DNA of 64,000 bases from Numida meleagris. Lineage: Eukaryota; Chordata; Aves; Galliformes; Numididae. Position numbers and translations under genes: made by a program. How positions within the stretch are numbered: the stretch's first letter is position 1; every line of letters begins with the position of its first letter. The notes beneath the pieces are model-generated. The model was not told the origin of the DNA. It saw nothing but the letters and a program-made list of their open reading frames with translations, and ran no database searches. The stretch covers positions 80,927,575 to 80,991,574 of the forward strand of contig NC_034412.1 in assembly GCF_002078875.1 (NCBI RefSeq), written 5' to 3'. Of the stretch, positions 27,201 to 39,200 are shown one piece after another.

Positions 27201-30200
27201 TTACAGACCTGAAATCTGTAATGTATTTGTTAGTGACCTGTGAAAGAGAGGGGTTTTGTGGTGACAATTTGAGTTACTTAATAAAGATGAGGATAAATTG
27301 GTTGGTTTCAGAAGTTTATGAAACCAATAACTGGGCAGCAAAATGGCAGGAGCAGCACAGTAGAGAAGTAAAAAATTGAGTTGGTAACAACAATAATTCT
27401 GTCTTCATGTGTGAGATGGCGGGCCCTGAGCTGACCAGAATACTTCAGTTTTCAGTACGAGTGTTAAAGGCAATCCAGATGTTAAGAATTGCTAGGGAAA
27501 TAGTAGGTAACAAAATAAAACATTGTTACATCACTGTGTAGGATTGTAACTTTTCCAAGCCTTCAGTGCTATTTCAGTTTTGGTAGTCTTGTCTCAAAAT
27601 TTGAATGTAATGAAACTGGAAAAAACTCAGAAACTATTAAGAAGGCACAAAATGACTTGTGTGAGAAGTAATTAAGGAAAATATGAGTATTCCCACCTGG
27701 CAAGAGACAGTCTGGGACTCTGTACAATTGTGTGTGGTAAAGAGAGGCTAGGTATGTATTGATCACTGCTTGCTTCAGTGCAATGAGGGGGAGTACTAAA
27801 GGAAGCTGATAGGTGTCATGATGAAAACAAAGGAAATGAGGGGTTCTTTAAGTTTTTCACTGTGAAACACTTTACCTAAGGAGTGTTTTGGATGTCAGAG
27901 TTGTTTTCAAAAACAGTTTCAGAAGGAAAATAGGAAAAAATTCGGTAGAAATAGAAAGTGGAACCTTCTAAGGAAGCATCCATGAGCTTTCATATATTGA
28001 GAATAGTTTGCATTTGCAGATGACTACTGTTTGAAACAGGGTACTGTATGGAAGAAGAAACTTGCAGTTACATGTGGTCCTTCAAAAAGCAAGAAGCGAT
28101 GAGTAGAAGGCCTGCTCAGCTTATTTAGCAAATAATATAGCAAATAATTTTGTTATTCAATTTGTAATAGTGTTCTTTTCTGTTCTTGTTTACAGGATTC
28201 TGAGCAACAATAAAATAACAGAGCTGAAGAATTGTTCCTTCTCTGGATTAAACCTTCTTGAAAGATTGTAAGCACTTCTTAAAAATATATTTCACTTAAA
28301 AATGAGAGTTATATTCTATTTATTTCATTAGTTATTTTGGTATCAAGATGTGTTTCTGTTTTATTTGAATGTAACTTTTTGTGATTGCAGAGTTACTATA
28401 GTTAAGAATTCATAAAAATGAGTTTTATGTAACAGCGAAAAGGAAACTTAGCAGAAGTTGCAACCATGAAACTAGGTGTAAATGGAAAACATGCAAAAAA
28501 AAACCCCAACTGACCAACCAAAGAAATCCCATTCACATAAATCAAACTAAACAAGAAAAACAAGAATGCCCAGCCAACCCCAAAAATTCATCAATGACAG
28601 TGGGATTGAGTGCTGCCTCAGCAAGATTGTAGGTGTGCAACTGTGTGTTGCAGTTAACATGCCTGAGAGATGGGATGCCACCCGCAGAGGACTAGACAGG
28701 CTTGAGCGGTGAACCTCATGAGGTTTGAAAAATACAAGATCTTGCACCTGAATAATGGCAGCCCTCACTATCAGTACAAGCTGAGGAACTAGAGAGTAGA
28801 GCACAGCCCTGCCAAAAAGAACTTGGGGGTACTGGTGGATGGCAAGCTGGACATGAGCCAGCAGTGTTCCCTCACAGCCCAGAAAGGCACGTATCTTAAT
28901 TACTTCTTGAAAGAGAAAAGAGTCTGAATGCTTCTAAACATGTTGTTGAACAAGTCTGAGTGCGAGGTTCTTGCACCTGAGTTGTTGCAACCCCCGCTAT
29001 CAGTACAAGGATTGAGCACAGCCCTGCTGAAAGGAACCTGGGGGCACTGGTGGTTGGCAGGCTGGACATGAGCCAGCAATGTGCCCTTGCAGCCCAGAAA
29101 GCCAATCATATCCTGGGCTGCATCAAAAGAAGCATGGCCCGCTTTTCAGTTGAGGAAGGTGATCTGTTCTGGTGAGACCTCACCTGGAGTACTGAGTCCA
29201 GGTATGGAGTCCTCAGAACAGGAGAGACCTGCTGGAGTATGTCCAGAGGAGGGCTGCAAAAATGATCCAAGGGATAGAATGCCTTTGCTACAAGGACAGA
29301 CTGAGAGAGCTGGGGCTGTTCGACCTTGAAAAGAGGAGGCTCCGAGGAGGCCTGATAGTGACCTTTCAATATCTAAAGGGTGGCTATAGGAAAGAAGGGG
29401 ACAGAATCTCTAGCAGGATCTGTTGTAATAGGACAAGGGGAAATGGTTTCCAACTAAAAGAGGGGAGATTTTCATTGGAAATAAGGAAAAAGGTGTTTTT
29501 ATTTTATTTTTAAATAAGTATGGTGAGGCTTTGAATAACCTGGTCTAGTGGGAGGTGTCCCTGCATATAGCAGGGGGCTTGGAACTATATGATCTTAAAG
29601 GTCCCTTCCAACTCAAACCATTCTCTGACCTTTAAAGGTCCCTTCCAACCCTGGCAATTCTGTGACTTTTCTAGAAGAAGCAAATGTATTATAACCTTCA
29701 AAAGAGGGTGTATGCACTGTCAGTTTGTTATTGGCATACCTGTCAACAGTTTTTCTTGTTGTTTTACAGTTGTTGTATGTATGGGGAGAAATAGGAGTGT
29801 GCCTGATGGGAGTAACCTCTTTAACTTCTTTTGCTTCCTGTTTTCACTTTCCCTTTCAGATGATATATCGCCTGTGGGATAAGAAGCATTGTAGCTTCTG
29901 TTATAGTCAGCTTTTTTTCCGGCTGATGGAAGGTCAGGATTGGCAGGTTGATCTACCTGGGAGCAAGCAGAAACTTTAGAGATAGGGATTTTTCTAGGCC
30001 ATTTGACTGGGAAAGCAGCCAGTTTCATAATCATCTTGCAACATCTAGGAAGAGTTCCAAAGTCTTTTGGCTTCAGGGGATTAAAAGTATTTTATTCATC
30101 CTCTGAAACTTGAAGGCTGCAATCCCAGTCACCTGGCCTAAATAAATTCAAATGCTTCTATCATTCCACCCCCCATGTGCTAGGAGAAAAAGATGCATCT

Positions 30201-33200
30201 CCTATACTGACAAATGAGCTTTTGTGCCAGGGAAGCAAGGTTATCAGCAGGGACAGCATTCTAGATCGTTGTTCTGGGTAATAAAAGCATCTGCTGACAG
30301 CTGTTAGTTTTTGCAACTCTTTACAATTTTCAGACAGGAAATACTTGAACCTTTAATTAGTTTGAGGTGATCATTTGCATTTGTTCTATGAATCCAAGTC
30401 TTAATTTTGTTTAGTACAATCAGAACCCAGTGTTCTTCCACGTAATACTAGTCACGTGTAAGGGTTTTTAGGTTATTTTTATATCTCCTGTCAAGAAAAG
30501 GAAAATAAAGCAGTAAGTAATCCATCATGCTTTCCACCTTTAAAGAGATGTGGACTAGGCAGCTTTTCAGATGGTGTGGCACTCTAATTTTATTGAGATA
30601 ACATAGTTTGTGCATGCTGGTGTAGAAATAAAAACACTTGACAATTGATTATTGAGAGTTAGGTGTCTTCATCATGAAGGAAGGGGTAACTGGTATGACA
30701 TACTAATCATTAATGACCATCTTTCCTTTTTTAGTTTTCTGCCTTAAATGTTCTTAAGACCTGTGCTTGTAACTTCAGGACAGAGAGTAATCATGTAATA
30801 AAAATACTTGATGAGACAGAGTTGAATAGTCATTCCCTTGATTCATTTTCTGGGGAAACTGAACCTGGTAGGGTACCCTTGCCCAGAGAAACCTGGAGTC
30901 TTCATTGAGCTTAGTTGTGTAGAATATGCTGCTGTTTGTTAGGGAAAATATTTTGTCGTGATTTTCAGTAGTCCTGACAAGAGTACTGTACTGCAGTTGG
31001 TACTGAACAGAATTTGAAATTACACCTTATCTCTGAATTTCTCAACTTCAAAGTTTAGCAGCTGCCACATTCTAGAATGGTATGAAGACTTCATTAAGTA
31101 ACCTTAGTTATTAGTCCTTGAATTCTGCCTTGATTTTTGTCTTCTGTGAACTAGACAGAATACTTCTTTACTTGTAAGCTCCACTTTGAAGTTATCGCAA
31201 ACAATTTGAGGAAAGATGACTATATGTTTGTTAGAATTTCTTCTGCAGCCCAGTATATGCTTACATAGATTTAGAGATGGTAGTTGGAGAAAATAAGTGT
31301 TTCTCTCACAAATCTCACTGTGCCTCTTGAGCTTTCTTGATGAAAGATATAGCAAAAGCTAAAATAATTCTTTCCCTTTTTTTTCAACCTGATATAGAAT
31401 CATAGAATCATAGAATTAGCTAGGTTGGAAAAGACCTACGAGATCACCTAGTCCAACCATCCACCTACCACCAACAACCCCACTAAACCATGTCTCCCAA
31501 CGCTATATCTAAACGTTTCTTGAACATCTCCAGGGACGGTGACTCAACCACCTCCCTGGGAAGCCCGTTCCAGCGCCTGACCACTCTTTCAGAAAAGTAG
31601 TATTTCCTCATGTCCAGCCTAAATCTCCCCTGGCGCAACTTGAGGCCATTCCCCCTCGTCCTGTCACTAGTTACAAGAGAGAAGAGGCCGACCCCCAGCT
31701 CACTACAACCTCCCTTCAGGTAGTTATAGAGAGTGATGAGGTCTCCCCTGAGCCTCCTCTTCTCCAGACTGAACAATCCCAGCTCCCTCAGCCGCTCCTC
31801 ATAAGGCCTGTGCTCCAGACCCCTCACCAGCTTTGTCGCCCTCCTCTGAACACGCTCCAGGGCCTCAATGTCTTTTTTACAGTGAGGGGCCCAAAACTGG
31901 ACACAGTACTCAAGGTGGGGCCTCACCAGGGCTGAGTACAGAGGGAGAATGACTTCCCTACTCCTACTGGCAACACTATTTCTGATACAAGCCAGGATGC
32001 CATTGGCCTTCTTGGCCACCTGGGCACACTGCTGGCTCATGCTCAGCCGAGCGTCGACTAATACCCCTAGGTCCGTTTCCTCCATACAACTTTCCAGCCA
32101 CTCTGCCCCAAGCCTGTAGCACTGCCTGGGGTTGTTGTGGCCAAAGTGCAGGACCCAGCACTTGGTCTTGTTGAACCTCATCCCGTTGGCTTCAGCCCAG
32201 AGATGCAGCCTGTCCAGATCTCTCTGTAGGGCCTCTCTACCCCCAGGCAGATCGACACTTCCTGCCAGCTTGGTGTCGTCTGCAAACTTACTGAGGGTGC
32301 TCTCAATGCCCTCATCCAGGTCATCAGTAAAGACATTGAAGAGGACAGGCCCCAGCACCGACCCCTGGGGAACACCACTTGTGACCGGTCGCCAGCTGGA
32401 TTTAACTCCATTCACCACCACTCTCTGGGCCCGGCCCTCTAGCCAGCTCCTTACCCAGCAAAGGGTGTAGCTGTCCAAGCCACAGGCTGCCAGCTTCTCC
32501 AGGAGAATACTGTGGGAGACAGTGTCAAAGGCTTTGCTGAAGTCTAGGTAGACCACATCAACAGCCTTTCCCTCATCCACCAGACGGGTCACTCGATCAT
32601 AGAAGGAGATCAGATCGGTCAAGCAGGACCTGCCCTTCACAAACCCATGCTGGCTGGACCTGATCCCCCGGTTGTCCTGCAAATGCCGTGTGATCTCCCT
32701 CAGGGCAATCTGCTCCATCACCTTCCCTGGCACCGAGGTCAGGCTGACAGGCCTGTAGTTCCCCGGATCCTCCTTACGACCCTTCTTGTAGATGGGAGTC
32801 ACGTTGGCAAGTTTCCAGTCTTCTGGAACCTTTCCAGTTGACCAGGAACACCGATAGATGATGGAAAGTGGTTTGGCTATTTCTTCTGCCAGCTCCCTCA
32901 GTACTCTCGGGTGGATCTCGTCCGGCCCCATGGACTTGTGGCAGTCCAGGTGGAGTAGTAGGTCTCTGACCGTTTCCTCCTGAATCATGGGGGGTTTGTT
33001 TCGCTCCCCATCCGAGACTTCCAGCTCAGAGAGTAGAGTGCTCTGAGGACAACTGGTCTGGCTTTTCAAGACAGACGTAAAAAAGGCATTGAGAACCTCA
33101 GCCTTTTCATTGTCCTCAGTGGCCACATTCCCAGCCGCGTCCAGTAAAGAATGGAGATTCTCCTTGGTCCTCCTCTTACTGTTAATATATTTGTAAAAGA

Positions 33201-36200
33201 GTTTCTTGTTCTCTTTAATCCCAGCAGCCAAGCTTAATTCGAGCTGGGCCTTTGCCTTTCTAATTTTCTCCCTGCACATCCTGGCAACCTCTTTGTACTC
33301 TCCCTGAGTTACCTGTCCCTTCTTCCACAGGAGGTAGATTCTCTTTTTCTCCTGGAGCCTCAGGAAAAGCTCCCTGTTCATCCACGCCGGTCTCCTTCCC
33401 CGCCGGCTCATCTTGCGGCTCAGGGGGACAGCCTGTTCCTGCGCCTTCAGGACTTCCTTCTTGAGGAGCAACCAGGCTTCCTGGACCCCTCTACCCTCCA
33501 GGACCAAATCCCAAGGGACCCTCCCTACCAGCCTCCTGAACAATTCAAAGTCTGCCCTCCGAAAGTCCAAGGTCGCCGTTTTGCTGTCCCCTCTCCTGGT
33601 TCCACCAAGAATCGAGAACTCTACCATTTCATGGTCGCTGTGTCCAAGGCAGCCCCCAACTTCCACATCCCCCACCAGACCTTCCCTGTTTGTAAACAGC
33701 AGGTCTAGCAGGGCACCTCCCCTGGTAGGTTCTCTGACCAGCTGCAGAAGGAAGTTATCTTCCATACACTCTAGAAACCTCCTAGACTGCTTCTTCTGCG
33801 CTGAGTTGTATTCCCAGCATATATCAGGGAAGTTGAAGTCTCCCATGAGGACAAGGGCAGGCGATCGCGCAACTTCAGCCAGCTGTTTATAGAACGCCTC
33901 ATCTGTCTCTTCATCCTGGTTAGGCTGTCTGTTTGTAGTGAGAAACATTTACCACTATTAATCATATGCTTGGAAACGTGTTAGCTAACTTTCACTCATA
34001 TGTCAAATTTCCTTCTTGACTGGAGGGGCCTCTTTTGTGTATATGATATTTTAGGTGTTATTTTTCCTGCTGTAGAGGTTCTGTACTTAGCCATGTCACT
34101 TTCCTACTGATGAAAACAAGCGTTCCCTTCAAAAACTTCAGTTTTTACGTTAGTATTTACCAACTCTCCCCAAAAAGCAGTCTGCTTTGTTTTCTCTTTC
34201 AAGAAAATGAAAAGATAATATGGTTTAATAATATGTATACAATATGATAATATTCTTGCATTACCTTAATACTGAAAACTTTCTAAAATGTGGGAATTGT
34301 AACTGAGAATAGCTAGAAAAAAATAGTGGATGCTTCTGTGAAAGAGGCTATTTAATCCATGGTAGAATTGTGAAATATGTTCTGTTTCCTTCAAATATGG
34401 CATGTTAAATGTAACAATAGTTACAATAGTAACAGAGTTCTTGGATGTGTGTGGCAGGTAAAGTGTAAGGAAGGAGGTGGTGAAATTTGACTTTTTCTGC
34501 CTGTGAGCTTATTGCCTTCAAAACAGGGAGTATGTGTACGGAATGGTGTTTCTCTCTGGCCTTCAACACTGCTGGCAGAAGCTGGGGTGCTCAAGTGTCT
34601 ACCTCTTTCAGTCATAACAGAAATGCCCTCCCGATTCTCTATCAGTGCGTCTCTATTCAAACCTCAAAGTAGTTCTCAGTGCTGTTGTTCTGTCCTAAGA
34701 AGTCACGGATTTGTTTTCCCACTGGATTCTTTCTCTCTTAATACAAAAAACTTCAGAACTAGATATGAGGGAAACTTTATTCACTGTCCTAGAATGAGTA
34801 GAAACAAAGAAGAAATATTTACATTTGGTAATAAAGCCTATATGGTTTTCAAAGGAGTCTATAATTACATGTATGCCAGTATTAGCTAAGGTAATCCAGG
34901 ATGCACCAAGTACTGAGAAAATTTCCAGATTTGTTTATTTCAATTTTCCTGTTTGTGTCAGTCTGTGTCCGTGGTCATAGGCATTGATATGTTACCTACT
35001 GATGCATCAACTAACTAACCTTCCTCATGTAACTATCATTTATAACTTTAAGCATTTTAAATCCTTTCTTCTCGCTTCCCAATGAGGGTATTATCCTTTT
35101 ATGAAGGCTGCTGTGTGGAAAAGATAAAATTTCATGAATAGCTTGATGTAAGAGATTTGAGTAAATCTTATTTCTTTCCAAAAAAATTTTTTGAATGGTG
35201 GAGGGAAGACTACCGAAACAGTTTTGATTTCTTTTTTTAATTTTATCTTTAAAACATGTATAGCTTAAGGAAACCTTGCTTATATCAGGTTTGTGAAATT
35301 GCACACTCATCAATTCAAAATGGTGCCTTTAAAAGCGAAGAATGCTTAGTGCTTGCTGCTAAAACTTCCTTACCACAAGTAGGGATTCTGAATCTGTTTG
35401 TTCATAGTTTTGTGCTTGTCTGTTAATTTATGAAAGTGGAGAACTTAGGAATCCATTATTTTGTAAGCAGGCTGGTAAGAAGCCCAAAATAAGAGTTTTT
35501 GTTTAACTGGAGGATGGAATGTTTCTTTATTAGAGTAGCAAATGATTATGCTGTGTGCACATCTACTCTGGCAGGGAGAAATTAATGACTGAATAATAGT
35601 AAAAAGGCCCAAGATTTTACTAGTAACCAATGTCTGTACCAAAAAATACTAAATGCTGTAATCTTCAGTGGCTTTGCTAATGCTGTGTTTTGGTATGATT
35701 TTCCTGCCATTTAGTTGTAGAAGTAACTTCTTACACAACAAATCTGTAACAGAGAGTTTTTCATCTTGTAGGTGCTTCACCTTGTATAGCATTATCCAAA
35801 GTCTGACAGCTTAACTGATGCAGCCTGTTGATCTTTGCATGGATAAGGAAGATTAGTTAATCTTTTTTTCTGAAGTGCTATTTGTCCTTGTATATGAGGA
35901 AAGAGGAGAAAGAGATAAATATTTAGATACCAGAAGTAGTGGATATTTATTAAACTGTAAATAATAACAAAGGTTTACCAATTATTTTTTTTGAATTTAC
36001 TAGTATACCTTGGAAAATATGCTGTATAAAGGGAGTGTTATTTATAGACAGTCTTTTTTCACCTATGATCATCAGCACCAATCCGTGTGTGTGTGTGTGT
36101 ATATATATGGATGCCTGAAATAAATTTAGAAAAAATATTTTAAAAAGTTGAATTGTTTTTCAGACAGTAACTGTTTCTGATTTTAGTTTCTGTTGTGATG

Positions 36201-39200
36201 ATGCTGCAGAGTGTGGACTTTGCTCTCTGCTAGCACTGGAACTTTTTTTTTAAAGTCTTTATGAGTGATTGGAGACCGTCAGTGTTTCTTGTTGAACGTT
36301 ACTGAACAGAGAAAATGGTTTTATGGATGTTCAGGAACTTGTTTTCTGCTTGAACTTTAGTTCTGGAAGCTCTATTTCTGAAAGATGAATTAGACAGGAA
36401 CATTTTTCTTTAGTGTCTGCTGAAAAGTCTGTGCTGTGAAATTGAGTAGTTTGGACTATTCTGAACTGTTGGAAATACTGTAGAAACTTATTGAAGGGGA
36501 AAATTAGGTCTTCTGGTCTGGGCTATAGCTTTTGTGTATACACCATAGAGCTGTGGGAGGGAGAGGTTGGCTTTATATAATGATTAGTATATTTTTGTAA
36601 TTTTTTATTTTCTCTATGTCCTTTTTGAAAATGCACATGTCATACACTAAGAGTCCCTGGTAGCTAATGTGTCCTTCCTTCATTCAGAAAGAATCAATTG
36701 TTCAGTGGTACTTGAGAGCTAAATAATTTATATATTTTGGTAGTTATGTATATGTGTCATTCTCGCCTCCAGGAAGCTTATTAACTACTTAAACAATCTT
36801 TATTGTCTTGAGACAGAAAAAGATAAATTGTAAATAATGTGTATTCATAAATAAGTAGTATATGCATGCACTTTTAATTGCAGGCAACTGGTTGCAGAAA
36901 CATACAGTTTTAAACTATAATGAAATAAAATTATTTTGTTTTTTCTTTTTTTTCACATGGCAAACCATAGTAAAACAAGTGTTCTTTCACTGATATTTTT
37001 GTTATTTTAACCAAGTAACATTTGGATTGGTTATCGGGCATTCAGTGTTTCTTTTTCTTGTGAGGAGTTGCAATTTTCCCAATTAATCACAGATTTGAGG
37101 AAAGGGTTTTTTCAGTTGGATATAAGAAAATCCTTCATAATGAGAATGGTTAAGTAATGGAAGAGGTTGCATGATTACACAGCAAAATCTCCATCCTTTG
37201 AGGTTTTCAGGACTTGACTGGATGTAACAGGGAAGCAGCTGATCTGATTTAGTTGTTTTTTAAGACAGAGTTGGACCACACGACTTCAACAGTTCCTCAG
37301 CTGAAGCCCTTCTAATGGATTTCTGTGTGTTTATTTAAACTTTTATTTGGACAAATAGATAACTATATCTTGCTGGTTAAGTTTTGCGAAAGAAAATGAT
37401 TAAAATCAGTGAATAAGATGATTAAATTCCGATTGCTGAAAATCAGTAGTTCTGTTGGTATGTATTTAGAAGCAGTAAGAATAGAACAAAAATCTCCAAG
37501 CCAAACACAACTTTCTAATAAGAATGTCTTCTCCACCCATTTCACGAGACTCCGACTAATTTAACTACAGCTGCCGTTTCTTCTAGAAACACTTCCAGAT
37601 CCTGGAATCCTGGCAGTTGCACCAGCTCGTGCATCAACATCTCTTGCTATTGCTGAGGAGCTGCCAGACATGTCAGCGCTGTCATAATTTTTGTGCTCTT
37701 TAGATGCCTCTTACATTTCACAGTTTTCATGTGTTAATGCTTTTTGAGAGATGAACACACAAGTTGTCTTCCAAATGACTGCAGCGGGGAGGGGGAGGAA
37801 TCCCAGCAGACTTCCTGACTGTTGTTGCAAGTTGAGAAAAAACTAACACTTGCCATATTCAAGGTTCTGGGTTGCTTGTTTGTTTTAAATTACTTCTTTA
37901 ATGCTTTACTCCAATGTTTTGTAATAAGATAGCATACGTTGTACAACTACTGTGAAAAGGTGACAATTGTGTTGGCGTTTCTAAAAAGAAGAAAAAACGT
38001 TAATTCTGATTTTATTATCCCTCTGGAATTGGTTTTAAGACCTATTAAGGGAGGAAAAAGGCAAAATATTATGTAAAAACTACACTAGTCACTTACTGCA
38101 AATTAATACGAAGTAAATTTCTGTCATAGTAAAACTCTCGCATTTAATTTTGAAAGTGTCTTGTTTTTTCTTGTTTTTCTACTGAAGTGTTAAATTTAAG
38201 CAAGAGATGCATCAGGGAGTATGATTTGAATTAATGAAATTAAAGATCACTGATAATCTGAACTACTGTATTTCCAAGACATGCTGCCAAGATTTTTTTC
38301 TCCCAGAGTGGGAGTTGCATGGATTTTAATTTAAAACTTTAAATATGAACAGTATCATTTTTCTTCCTTGCCCCAAAGACTGATGGTAAATAAGTGATGA
38401 CTAATATTTCGTATTCTCAGATTTGTCACAGTGTCAGGACTGGATTTGTCAGCCTTCTGAAAGAGGTTTAATAATGTTCTCTTTTCAGATCCCCTGTGCT
38501 GCCTTGGATATTACATATTGCTCTAAACGGGGCAAGAAAATTAAGTTGGGATAAGAGAACGGTGTATATACTGTTGTTTTATTTAATTTTAATTTGCAGT
38601 GCTGCAAGGTAAATGTAAAGCATTTCAACTATTGAAAACATTTATTAGGCATGGCATTGAGGCATGAACCATGTGCCATTGTCTGTTGTACCCTATCTGA
38701 CTAATCTGGCTGCAGGAAATGCTATTGTGAAATCTTGCGGTGAACTTGTGTTTTCATTCATGCGTATATGTGTGATGGTAGATATAATCCTCATGTACTG
38801 TTCTTTTTTTTCTTTTGGCAGAATTATTAATGTTGCAGTGGATTTAAATGTTTTTTCTATTTCAGCCTACTAAAACACTGCTTTTCAATTGGATTTACTA
38901 ATTTGTTTTCAACTGTGAAGCTTTCCTATATTACCAAAGGAATTAAAACTTTTTCTTGTCATAATGTCTGAGAAGTTTTGAATAATAATACAGTACAAAT
39001 ATTGGATGAGTAAGGAGAAGGAGGCAGAAATATTTTTAGCAATTATAAAGTCTGTTCAAAACTGTAAATGCTGGCAGATGCTTTCTGTGATCTTTGAAGC
39101 TACGTTGTATCTGCAAAACATCTGAAGTTAGGAACTGAAGCTCCTATGTCACTTGTACAGCTAATAAAGCAGATTAATAACACAGTAACTTTAAATCTCT

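Larger units (their letters stand above)
15292..28195 (+). other. ADGRA3: ADGRA3 intron 1 (12.9 kb)
   Basis: Begins inside the CpG island and becomes AT-rich. It contains CR1 fragments at 15.79-16.21, 19.88-20.23 and 21.21-21.33 kb, and a tentative old CR1 at 26.8-28.0 kb. Other content is a foldback at 15881-16027, a possible p53-type site at 21848-21872 and a TATC microsatellite near 25738. I recognised no additional exon. Confidence 0.85.

Noticed and set aside
31976..33892. Other open frames (60-160 codons) on either strand over the long CR1
   Set aside because: Shadows of the CR1 ORF2 in other frames.
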